A stretch of DNA of 11,805 nucleotides, from assembly GCA_030018745.1 (NCBI GenBank), contig JASEHB010000030.1:1-11805 (forward strand), in the 5' to 3' direction. Origin of the DNA: Desulfatibacillaceae bacterium (GTDB lineage: Bacteria; Desulfobacterota; Desulfobacteria; Desulfobacterales; Desulfatibacillaceae). Below are positions 1 through 6,291 of this stretch, piece by piece (within the stretch, counting starts at the first letter, position 1; each line of letters begins with the position of its first letter). The notes under the pieces were generated by a model, which saw only the letters and a program-made list of their open reading frames with translations, ran no database searches and had not been told where the DNA came from. The position numbers and the translations under genes are program-made.

Positions 1-545
1 ACGGCCTCCTTAAACCCGAATGGCCCGGCCAAAAGGGCGTCCGGAAAGGTCTGCCTGCCCGTGTTGTAGGTCATCACCGAATCGTTGTAGGCCTGCCGGG
101 CAAATGCCACCTTGTTTTCCGTGGATGTCAGCTCTTCCATAAGCTGGGACATGGTCTGGTTGGCCTTGAGATCCGGGTAGTTTTCCGCCACAGCCAAAAG
201 GCGGCCCATGGCCCCGGTAAGCTGGCCCTCGGCCTGGTTAAGACCCTTCATGGCTTCCGGGGAGCCGGGGCTGGCAGCAGCCTTTTTGCTGGCAGATAAT
301 GCCGTGTTGCGGGCTGCAATAACAGCCTCAAGGGTTTCCCGCTCGTGCTTGAGGTATGCCTTTGCGGTCTCCACAAGGTTGGGAATGAGATCATACCTGC
401 GGTTAAGCTGCACATCAATCTGGGCAAAGGCATTTTCATAGCGGTTTTTAAGCCGCACAAGGCGGTTGTAAATGGCCACGCCGTAAACCGCCAAAACGAT
501 AATCAAGAATAGCAATACTCCCAAAATCATAAGAGCTGCTCCCAT
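1..545 (-). CDS. lemA: LemA family membrane protein, 3' end cut by window edge
   Basis: LemA proteins have one N-terminal membrane helix followed by a helical-bundle domain facing the periplasm; their biochemical role is poorly defined. The 181 visible codons start MGAALMILGV, followed by a membrane segment at about residues 5-26 (LLFLIIVLAVYGVAIY). The LemA signature RYDLIPNLVETAK is at about 50-62, and the family's C-terminal motif (TFPDALLAGPFGFKEA) lies at the window edge, so only a few residues are missing compared with the usual 185-200. The ATG at 545 is preceded by AAAGGAG at a suitable distance. The gene is separated from everything upstream by about 800 bp of decayed DNA and probably has its own promoter. 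Family assignment is secure; its role here is unknown and probably unrelated to the catabolic operon. Confidence 0.93.
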   Translation of the reverse strand, partial: MGAALMILGVLLFLIIVLAVYGVAIYNRLVRLKNRYENAFAQIDVQLNRRYDLIPNLVETAKAYLKHERETLEAVIAARNTALSASKKAAASPGSPEAMKGLNQAEGQLTGAMGRLLAVAENYPDLKANQTMSQLMEELTSTENKVAFARQAYNDSVMTYNTGRQTFPDALLAGPFGFKEA

Positions 546-617
546 TTTCTTTTCTCCTTTCCGGATTTTTTAATGGCCTGGCAAAGAGATTGTGAAGGAA
601 CAATCGCAGTATTTTAT

Positions 618-646
618 TTCATATCCTACAAAGCCTGGTATGGCAA
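618..646 (-). promoter_or_regulatory. Candidate sigma70 promoter for lemA
   Basis: On the minus strand TTGCCA (641-646) is followed after 17 bp by TATGAA (618-623). Transcription would start near 611, giving a leader of about 65 nt before the lemA ATG. The -35 matches well and the -10 matches in four of six positions. Judged by eye only. Confidence 0.35.
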
Positions 647-807
647 GAACATGGGTGTTTAAGCAGTATTGGCCGGAGAGGATTTAAGCCCGAAGTCTTC
701 CGCAAAAATGCAGGCCGCCTTTACCATGGAGCGGAAATGGCCGCCTTTGCCGGAATAGGTGCAGTCTGCGTGAGTAGCTGCATAGTGCGCCGAAAAGGAG
801 GACAGCC

Positions 808-958
808 CTAACCCTTTGCGTACCGGATGTCCTGGGGAGCAAGGGTGGCAAACTTCCAGTTCCATTTTTCAGCCGCGGCGCATTGGTCCATTATCGAAAA
901 AGCCATGAGCAAAGCTAACAGCCGCCCATAAGCCTGTAAACACAAGCCCTAAAGCCAT
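808..958 (-). pseudogene. Decayed N-terminal fragment of a TRAP dctP solute-receptor gene
   Basis: Read on the minus strand from an ATG at 958, the first 19 codons encode a hydrophobic signal-peptide-like stretch (MALGLVFTGLWAAVSFAHG). That frame stops at 869-871. One frame over, from about 882 to 811, it reads AAEKWNWKFATLAPQDIRYA and hits TAG at 808-810. KFATLAP followed by YA matches the start of the mature intact DctP encoded at 1350-2837 (LKFATLAPKGLGYA). The two share DNA too: GGGTGGC, one base, AACTTC occurs at 843-855 and around 2714-2726. A signal peptide and a mature DctP N-terminus in different frames, with an in-frame stop about 20 codons later and no recognisable remainder, indicate a frameshifted and deleted paralogue in the same orientation as the intact gene. 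What follows (660-807) has an open frame containing TYSGKGGHF that I cannot assign. Confidence 0.7.
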
Positions 959-1349
959 CCTTTAACTTGCTTTGTTCAAATCCGCCAGAATCTGCTCTGC
1001 TCACGGATTTCAGCCCTATGATTTCATTATGCACCAGCCTGCAATGCCCAGCATTTTCAAGGCATATTCCGCACAATGGCCGGCTCGATCAAGTACCAGA
1101 GACGCTCTGGCAACAATCTTGCCACCATATAGGCGAGCCTGTTCCCTGCCCCGCCTCTGGAAGCCCTTTACGGGTTTGGACTCGAAAAATCGGATGCCCC
1201 AACCAGCGGGAAGGGACAGGATCCCCAAACCCCGGCCACGGAAAGAGTGGAATCATGGAAAAGAAGGGGCCATGGTCGGGCAGAAGATTTAATCTCCATT
1301 ACCCATGACTATATAGCTCCTTTATGGAGATACTGGCTGCCAGCGGGGC

Positions 1350-2837
1350 CTAGTGTATCCCCAGAGTCTCCAGCAGGTTGTTGTCCACCGCACCGGTCTC
1401 CGTCATGCCCCTATTTTTCTGGAAGCCGAGGATGGCTTTTCGGGTTAAAGGGCCGTAAATGCCGTCCACCCGTGCGGTGTAATATCCCAGGTCCTTGAGG
1501 GCTTGTTGAACATTTCGGATGGACAGGGCGCTTTGCTGCCATGCCTCGGCACGGCCGGTCTGATCTGGGCTGCGGGATGTCGCAGGTTCAATGGTTTTCT
1601 TTATCTCCGCAGACTTTTCCCCTTTTGCCCAGGACTCTTCATAGGCCTTCTCCACCTGGGCCAGGAAGTCCAAGTCCGGCTCACTTGTCTTTTGCTCCGG
1701 GGCAGACTTGTCTTGGGCGGTTTCCTTCAGAGGAGAAGGCTTCTTTGGGGCTGCTTGAGAGATGTTGCCAGAGGATGCTGCACCCTTGTCAGACGCAGGC
1801 ATTTGACTGCGGCCGGAGCGATATGCCAAAAGATGCTGCTCAATTTCCTCCAGAAGTTCTTGCGGATAGTGCTTTCCCGCAGCTTCCTTATAGACCCTGC
1901 GTGTTTGCCGGACCAGGGTTTCCCTTTGTCCGGGCAAAAGCTCCACAGGTTTCACGCCGTACTTGATCATGCCTTCCAGGGCGCGCCTGTCCTCATCACG
2001 GGTGCCCTGGACAAATGATGCGGTAATAGCGCTCCTTCCCTGGTTCAGGTTTTGGTGGTATTTTTCCGAAAGACCTTCCCAGGCCTTGTTGGCCAGGACA
2101 ATGCCTCCAGGGGAATACCGCAGCTTGAGATCGTTGACATAGTGTACATTCGTGTACATCTGTGTGCCCACAATGAAAATGGCTGGAGCCAGAACGGTAT
2201 TGAGCATCCCCATGCGAAAGCTTGCGGGCACTTCGCTTGGCTCGATGAGCAAGGGCGTGGCTCCCAGGGCTTCGACCGTCATGATTTCAATGGGCCCGTG
2301 CATTGGAATCCGGGATCCTGTAAAGTCATCAAGCCTCCGCAAAGGGATTTTTGCAGAATACAACTGGTCAAAACCCTGATCGAGCCAAAGCAGAAGCTTG
2401 AAACCGCTTTGGGAAAAGTAATGATCAAAGGTGTCGAACATGGCCTCACGCACGAAATCCACCTCGTCATAGTCCCGAAACAGGAAGGGAAGCCCAAGTA
2501 CGAGCATTTCAGGACAGGCGTCATTCATCCCCAGTTGCGCCAAGCCCGCGCCATGAATCTGGCCGATTCTCATTTTTTGAAGATATTCATTGTCATTGCC
2601 CATGACCCCACCCCAGTAAACCCTGACAGACACTTTCCCTTCGGTGGCTTCTGCAAACCAGGGCATGAAAAGGCTCTCGACCTGTACAGCGTAACCCAGA
2701 CCCTTGGGCGCCAGGGTGGCGAACTTCAGATTCGTGAGGCCCCCATTGCCTTCATCCGCCAAGGTGGGCCGCAGCAGAGGCCCCCAGCAGGCCAGGGCCA
2801 GACACACCGCCAGGCCGATGATCACGAGTTTTTTCAT
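1350..2837 (-). CDS. TRAP transporter DctP-family solute receptor with C-terminal peptidoglycan-binding domain
   Basis: Periplasmic substrate receptor of a tripartite (TRAP) uptake system, 495 aa. A Sec signal peptide covers about residues 1-28 (MKKLVIIGLAVCLALAC..., likely cleaved after PTLA). The DctP fold spans about 35-338, with KFATLAP at 38-44, VYWGGVMG at 73-80, GLPFLF at 115-120 and GATPLLIEPSEVPASFRMG at 192-210. A Lys/Ser/Pro/Gln-rich linker (about 345-435) leads to a PG_binding_1 domain at about 439-495 (VDGIYGPLTRKAILGFQ). Usual DctP proteins are about 330 aa and lack this domain. The canonical GxKxR carboxylate-binding segment reads GSRIPM (174-179) here, so the normal Arg appears displaced. 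The ATG at 2837 is chosen over an in-frame GTG at 2942 because it starts the signal peptide and follows AAGGGAG. It lies 144 bp after the SDR gene. No TRAP membrane subunits are in the window. The ligand is unknown, possibly the operon's substrate. Confidence 0.9.
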   Translation of the reverse strand: MKKLVIIGLAVCLALACWGPLLRPTLADEGNGGLTNLKFATLAPKGLGYAVQVESLFMPWFAEATEGKVSVRVYWGGVMGNDNEYLQKMRIGQIHGAGLAQLGMNDACPEMLVLGLPFLFRDYDEVDFVREAMFDTFDHYFSQSGFKLLLWLDQGFDQLYSAKIPLRRLDDFTGSRIPMHGPIEIMTVEALGATPLLIEPSEVPASFRMGMLNTVLAPAIFIVGTQMYTNVHYVNDLKLRYSPGGIVLANKAWEGLSEKYHQNLNQGRSAITASFVQGTRDEDRRALEGMIKYGVKPVELLPGQRETLVRQTRRVYKEAAGKHYPQELLEEIEQHLLAYRSGRSQMPASDKGAASSGNISQAAPKKPSPLKETAQDKSAPEQKTSEPDLDFLAQVEKAYEESWAKGEKSAEIKKTIEPATSRSPDQTGRAEAWQQSALSIRNVQQALKDLGYYTARVDGIYGPLTRKAILGFQKNRGMTETGAVDNNLLETLGIH

Positions 2838-2861
2838 GGTCGGGTCTCCCTTTTGATTTAA

Positions 2862-2883
2862 GGATAGCTGTTTTCCACTATCC
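2862..2883. repeat. Perfect dyad GGATAG-N10-CTATCC in the dctP leader
   Basis: GGATAG at 2862-2867 and CTATCC at 2878-2883 form an exact 6-bp inverted repeat with a 10-bp spacer, about 25 bp upstream of the dctP ATG and just beyond its ribosome site. It could be an operator or an mRNA hairpin that affects dctP translation. The spacer length equals that of the dyad at the main promoter, but the half-sites differ. No convincing promoter for dctP is visible in the 144-bp gap, so dctP may depend on read-through. Confidence 0.4.
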
Positions 2884-2981
2884 AGCCGCCCACGGGCAAG
2901 CTGGCAGAGCAGAGTTGAAAATAAGGCCCGTCCTCCGGCCACACCCCATAACTGGTTTGCAGGCCGTGGCCCTTTGGAGCG

Positions 2982-3821
2982 CTAAAAAACAAACAGGTCC
3001 GCGCCGCCAGCCACCGGCAGGGCCGCGCCCGTGATATAGGAAGCTTCCGGCCCGGCCAGAAAGACCACGGCAGCCGCCACTTCCCCCACCTGGCCCAATC
3101 GCTTCATGGCAATGCGGTCCGTGATGCGCTCCATGGTCTTCCTGTCTTGAAGCCGGACCGCCTCGGTGTCAATGAACCCTGGCAGGACTGCATTGACGGT
3201 GATGTTGTGCCGCGCCCCCTCCAGGGCCAGGGAGCGGGAAAGACCCAGCAGCCCGGCCTTGGAGGCTCCGTAACCCGGCTGGGCAAGCGCCCCGGTCTGC
3301 GCCACAAAGGAAGATATGTTCACGATGCGGCCCCATTTCTTTTTCTTCATGCCCGGCCAAACAGCCCGTATGCAGTTAAAAGCGCCCGAAAGATTGACCT
3401 TGAGGTCGCGCTCCCACATGTCCGGGTTTTGCTTTTCCAGCAGGGCGAAGTTGTCCATGACACCCGCGTTGTTGACCAGGATGTCGATTCCGCCCCATTG
3501 GGCTTCAATGTCCGCCACCACCTGGCAAATCTCATCAGGACAAGTCACATCCATTTTGCAGGCGCGGCTTTGCACACCCATTTCCTCAATCTTTTTGCAC
3601 ACCTCCAGGGTATGGACGCCTCCTGACCGGGCAAAATGGGCGGCCAGTATGCTGTAGGAGACCAGGGACAGCGGGTCTTCCTGCGCGCCCTCCACAAGTA
3701 GATCCGTGACCGCCACATCGGCACCGGCATCTCCCAGGGCTAAAGCGATGCCCGCCCCCAGGCCCCGTGATGCGCCGGTGACCAAGGCCACCTTGCCAGT
3801 CAGCGGTTTTTGGCTTGCCAT
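2982..3821 (-). CDS. Classical short-chain dehydrogenase/reductase (NAD-type, FabG-like fold)
   Basis: NAD(P)-dependent oxidoreductase interconverting an alcohol and a ketone, 279 aa. Visible motifs are the Rossmann TGASRGLG (15-22), Asp40 at the end of beta-2 (favouring NAD over NADP), Asp91 (MDV), NNAG (117-120), catalytic Asn143, Ser171, Tyr184 and Lys188 (YGASK), and PGF (214-216). Between beta-2 and the next helix, about residues 43-72 form an insertion (EGAQEDPLSLVSYSILAAHF) that makes it longer than the usual 245-255. The ATG at 3821 follows GGAGG, which lies inside the end of the upstream amidohydrolase gene; the two are only 4 bp apart, so they are co-translated. It may be a 3-hydroxyacyl-CoA dehydrogenase or, if the pathway cleaves by retro-aldol reaction, an alcohol/ketone dehydrogenase acting on the released product. 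Substrate not inferable. Confidence 0.93.
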   Translation of the reverse strand: MASQKPLTGKVALVTGASRGLGAGIALALGDAGADVAVTDLLVEGAQEDPLSLVSYSILAAHFARSGGVHTLEVCKKIEEMGVQSRACKMDVTCPDEICQVVADIEAQWGGIDILVNNAGVMDNFALLEKQNPDMWERDLKVNLSGAFNCIRAVWPGMKKKKWGRIVNISSFVAQTGALAQPGYGASKAGLLGLSRSLALEGARHNITVNAVLPGFIDTEAVRLQDRKTMERITDRIAMKRLGQVGEVAAAVVFLAGPEASYITGAALPVAGGADLFVF

Positions 3822-3825
3822 GATT

Positions 3826-4833
3826 TCAAATCCTCCGCTTGGTATCCATGCCCATGAGCCGAGCCAGGTTGCCGCCGAACATCTTGCGTCTGTCGTCTTG
3901 GGTGATGGCCGGATACCCGTAGCCCTGCTGCATGTCTTGAGGAATCTGGAATTCCCTCATGCCTTTGACCGCAGCGGCTATCTGGAACCCGAAGCCCGCG
4001 TAATCGGTGCCCCAGATGATCTTGTCAGGGCCGACAAAGCGCAGGGCCTCGCCGATGATTTTTGCGAACTTGCGTGGCGCGCACAAAGCCCAGGGCACCA
4101 GGAGGGAAAGGCACACATACACATTGGGATGCCCCATTGCCACCATGTTCAGATCATCGCAGTACGGGTAGCCCATGTGGAAGGCCACGATCTTTAAGCC
4201 CGGAAAATCCCTGGCAACATCGTCCAGATGGATGGGCAGAGCATACTTGCTCTTGCCAGGCGGCACCCAGCAGAAGCCCGTATGGATGTCCAGAACGATG
4301 TCAAGCTCCTGGGCCTTTTCATAAAAAGGCCAGAGATCCGGATCGTTTATGTAGGTGTCTTCGGGTGGATAGAACTTGAATATCTTCGCGCCCCTTTCCT
4401 TGACCCAGTAGGTCAGCTCCCAGACCGCGTTGGCAACGCCCCGCTGCTTGATGGGGCTGATGTTTGGCTGGTACATGAAACGGCCCGGATTCGACTCCAC
4501 CACCGTGGCCATCTCGCCGTTGGTGCACCAGCGGCTGGTGTAGCCAGTGGTGTCCATCATGGATTCGGGAAGCAGGCAGGCAATGTCCACCCCGTGCTTG
4601 TCCATGCAGCGCAGCAGGATTTGCGGGTCAGCGCTCTTGATCATTTCCCATTCCTCAAGGCTTAACAAAAACGAGTCCGGCATACCCGTGACCATGGGCC
4701 GGGAAATGTTCTCGATGGCCCGCCACCACATCTGCACCCCAGGGAAATGGTTGACCGCTTTCATGTCGCCGATAAGATGGGCCTCCGGGTCGATCTTGAA
4801 GAAGTCGTCCTTTGCATTGGTTTCCGTTGTCAT
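3826..4833 (-). CDS. Amidohydrolase_2 (ACMSD-like) family metal-dependent hydrolase/decarboxylase
   Basis: Member of the TIM-barrel amidohydrolase family that includes ACMSD, gamma-resorcylate decarboxylase and related C-C or hydrolytic enzymes; 335 aa, the usual size. Candidate metal ligands appear in family order: Glu17-x-His19 (PEAH, the ExH variant found in gamma-resorcylate decarboxylase rather than HxH), His184 (LDIHTG), His219 (AFHMGYP) and Asp277 (WGTDY). The segment KIFKFYPPEDTY (150-161) is the usual strand before the first His. There is no signal peptide, so it is cytoplasmic. The ATG at 4833 follows GAGGAG. It sits 31 bp after the OYE gene and 4 bp before the SDR gene. In context it may decarboxylate or hydrolyse a carbocyclic or keto-acid intermediate; the sequence alone does not distinguish decarboxylation, hydrolysis or hydration. 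Confidence 0.88.
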   Translation of the reverse strand: MTTETNAKDDFFKIDPEAHLIGDMKAVNHFPGVQMWWRAIENISRPMVTGMPDSFLLSLEEWEMIKSADPQILLRCMDKHGVDIACLLPESMMDTTGYTSRWCTNGEMATVVESNPGRFMYQPNISPIKQRGVANAVWELTYWVKERGAKIFKFYPPEDTYINDPDLWPFYEKAQELDIVLDIHTGFCWVPPGKSKYALPIHLDDVARDFPGLKIVAFHMGYPYCDDLNMVAMGHPNVYVCLSLLVPWALCAPRKFAKIIGEALRFVGPDKIIWGTDYAGFGFQIAAAVKGMREFQIPQDMQQGYGYPAITQDDRRKMFGGNLARLMGMDTKRRI

Positions 4834-4864
4834 CGCGGCGTTCTCCTCAACTGGTGCATTCGTG

Positions 4865-6259
4865 TTATATCTGGGGCAGGTCTTGGGCCTTTTTCATAAA
4901 CTTGTCCACCTTGCTTTTAAGCCCAGGGGTGTCCAGCCAATACTCCGGGTAGAACTTTTCCTTGCCCGCCAGAGGGTTGACCGTGCAGCCCAGCCAGTGG
5001 GCGGTCATAAGGTCTGCGTAGCAACGCCCGCAACGGGCGCATTTGACGATGTCCTTTTCCCTGCCTTCCTTTGTCTTGACAGGCCAGAAAGGGTCCGCGA
5101 TGGACTGGCGTCCCAGGGAGATGATGTCGGTCTTGCCGCTTGTTATAGCCGCGGCGGCGGTGGCGGGCCGGATGAAGTTGGGCGTGATGACCGGCAGACC
5201 ACCCGAAGCTTCCTTGAAACCGGGCGCCCAGCGGGTGTAGTCGTCCTCGCCGTCTGGCGCAAAGGCCGCGCCGGGGTTCTCATAGGAGCCCTGTGAAATG
5301 TCGAAGAAGTTGGCCCCGGCATCCCTGCACCAGGCCACCACCTGCTTCACCTCCTCGTGGGTGATGCCGCCGGGCATCAGTTCATCGCCCGAAAGGCGCA
5401 CCCCCAAAGGTTTTTCAGGGCCGATGGCCTCACGGGTTTTGCCCACGATGTTGATCAAAAAGCGCGCCCGGTTTTCCAGGCTACCGCCGTACTGGTCGTG
5501 GCGATGGTTGCTCCGGGGAGAAAGGAACTGGTGAATGAGATACCCGTGGGGTGCGTGCACCTCCAGGGCATCGTACCCTAGATCGAAGGCAGCCCTGGAC
5601 TGGCAGGCGAAGCGACTCTCCAGGTCGGTTATCTCGGCAACAGTGAGTTCCCGCGGGGTGTCACCGAAAATGATGTGGCCCATCTGTGGCAAGTTCTTGA
5701 GCAGAAGCTCGTAGGCCATGAGTCGGAAGCCTTCATACTCCTCATCATTCATGTTCTTAAGCGTTTCATATTCCGGAATCAGGGCGTGCAGGTCCGGAGG
5801 GGCCAGCCTTTTGATCTGCTTGTACCAGCCCTTGTTAAGCTTGCGCAGATCGGTTTCCATGGGAATGGCCGAAGGCGCACCGGCCGGGCAGTCCCGGCTT
5901 TCCGCATGGGGATGGCCCTGACGGCCCCACCCGGGGGAAAGCTGGATGCAGACCTTGACGCCGTTAAAATGGTGCAGCACATCCAGCATCTCGCTGTGGA
6001 AGCGGTAGTACCGCTCGTCTATCAAGAGCGATGGGTTCAGAGACTCCTGGCCGCCCCAGCGGTAAGGATTCATTACCACGCACTCGGTGATGATCAGTCC
6101 GAATCCGCCTCTGGCCCGCATGGCGTACCAGGCCGTGCTCTGGTCGCTGTGATATCCCAGCGGGCCGGTGTATCCGGGGTTCATGGGAGCCATGGCGATG
6201 CGGTTTTTGAGTTCCATGTCTCCAATGGCCATAGGTTGGAACAATGCGTCTATGCTCAT
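4865..6259 (-). CDS. Old Yellow Enzyme-type FMN oxidoreductase with four-Cys Fe-S motif, lacking the NAD(P)/FAD half
   Basis: Flavin-dependent ene-reductase of the NADH:flavin oxidoreductase family, 464 aa. The TIM barrel shows APMNPGY (24-30), IQLSPGWGRQG (105-115), the active-site stretch HAPHGYLIHQFLSP (235-248) and NHRHDQYGGSLENR (251-264). A cysteine motif follows at Cys407, Cys410, Cys413 and Cys425 (C-x2-C-x2-C-x11-C), as in 2,4-dienoyl-CoA reductase, 2-enoate reductase and BaiCD/BaiH, which bind 4Fe-4S; the usual second spacing there is x3. Those enzymes continue with an FAD/NAD(P) module to about 640-680 aa. This one ends about 40 residues after the cluster. It also has an extra segment of about 60 residues (135-198) before the PREL motif. 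The ATG at 6259 follows a perfect AAAGGAGG. It probably reduces or oxidises an activated C=C bond using electrons from a separate partner. Confidence 0.92.
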   Translation of the reverse strand: MSIDALFQPMAIGDMELKNRIAMAPMNPGYTGPLGYHSDQSTAWYAMRARGGFGLIITECVVMNPYRWGGQESLNPSLLIDERYYRFHSEMLDVLHHFNGVKVCIQLSPGWGRQGHPHAESRDCPAGAPSAIPMETDLRKLNKGWYKQIKRLAPPDLHALIPEYETLKNMNDEEYEGFRLMAYELLLKNLPQMGHIIFGDTPRELTVAEITDLESRFACQSRAAFDLGYDALEVHAPHGYLIHQFLSPRSNHRHDQYGGSLENRARFLINIVGKTREAIGPEKPLGVRLSGDELMPGGITHEEVKQVVAWCRDAGANFFDISQGSYENPGAAFAPDGEDDYTRWAPGFKEASGGLPVITPNFIRPATAAAAITSGKTDIISLGRQSIADPFWPVKTKEGREKDIVKCARCGRCYADLMTAHWLGCTVNPLAGKEKFYPEYWLDTPGLKSKVDKFMKKAQDLPQI

Positions 6260-6291
6260 GCAATCCTCCTTTGCCGGGCCGGTTGCCCGCG

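Larger units (their letters stand above)
546..1349. other. About 800 bp without an intact gene: eroded DNA
   Basis: This stretch between lemA and the dctP stop codon holds the candidate lemA promoter and the frameshifted dctP fragment described separately. The rest (about 960-1349 and 660-807) contains only short open frames on both strands, with no convincing start site or product I recognise. A 36-codon open piece on the minus strand (1057-1167) reads MVARLLPERLWYLIEP, which vaguely resembles a short-chain dehydrogenase C-terminus, but too little remains to call it. There is no clear Rho-independent terminator, tRNA, IS element or direct repeat. The picture is of a region that once carried genes and is decaying. 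Confidence 0.6.

Noticed and set aside
659..865. 68-codon minus-strand open frame containing TYSGKGGHF
   Set aside because: Its beginning overlaps the dctP remnant in another frame and it has no convincing ribosome site; probably residual open DNA, not a gene.
1057..1167. Minus-strand open piece reading MVARLLPERLWYLIEP, like an SDR C-terminus
   Set aside because: Only 36 codons with an upstream stop and no Rossmann motif nearby; resemblance is too weak to call a pseudogene.
1328..1352. Possible terminator after dctP (CTGGCAGCCAG palindrome)
   Set aside because: The stem is only 4-5 bp with almost no loop and no T-run follows on the transcribed strand.
2052..2861. Plus-strand open frame (269 codons) opposite dctP
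   Set aside because: No known motifs and no good ribosome site; the opposite strand encodes a full DctP domain.
2925..2971. Possible terminator between the SDR gene and dctP (GGCCAC...GTGGCC and GGCC...GGCC followed by TTATTTT)
   Set aside because: Short stems, a 23-nt loop in one case and mismatches in the other; not strong enough to call, though partial termination is possible.
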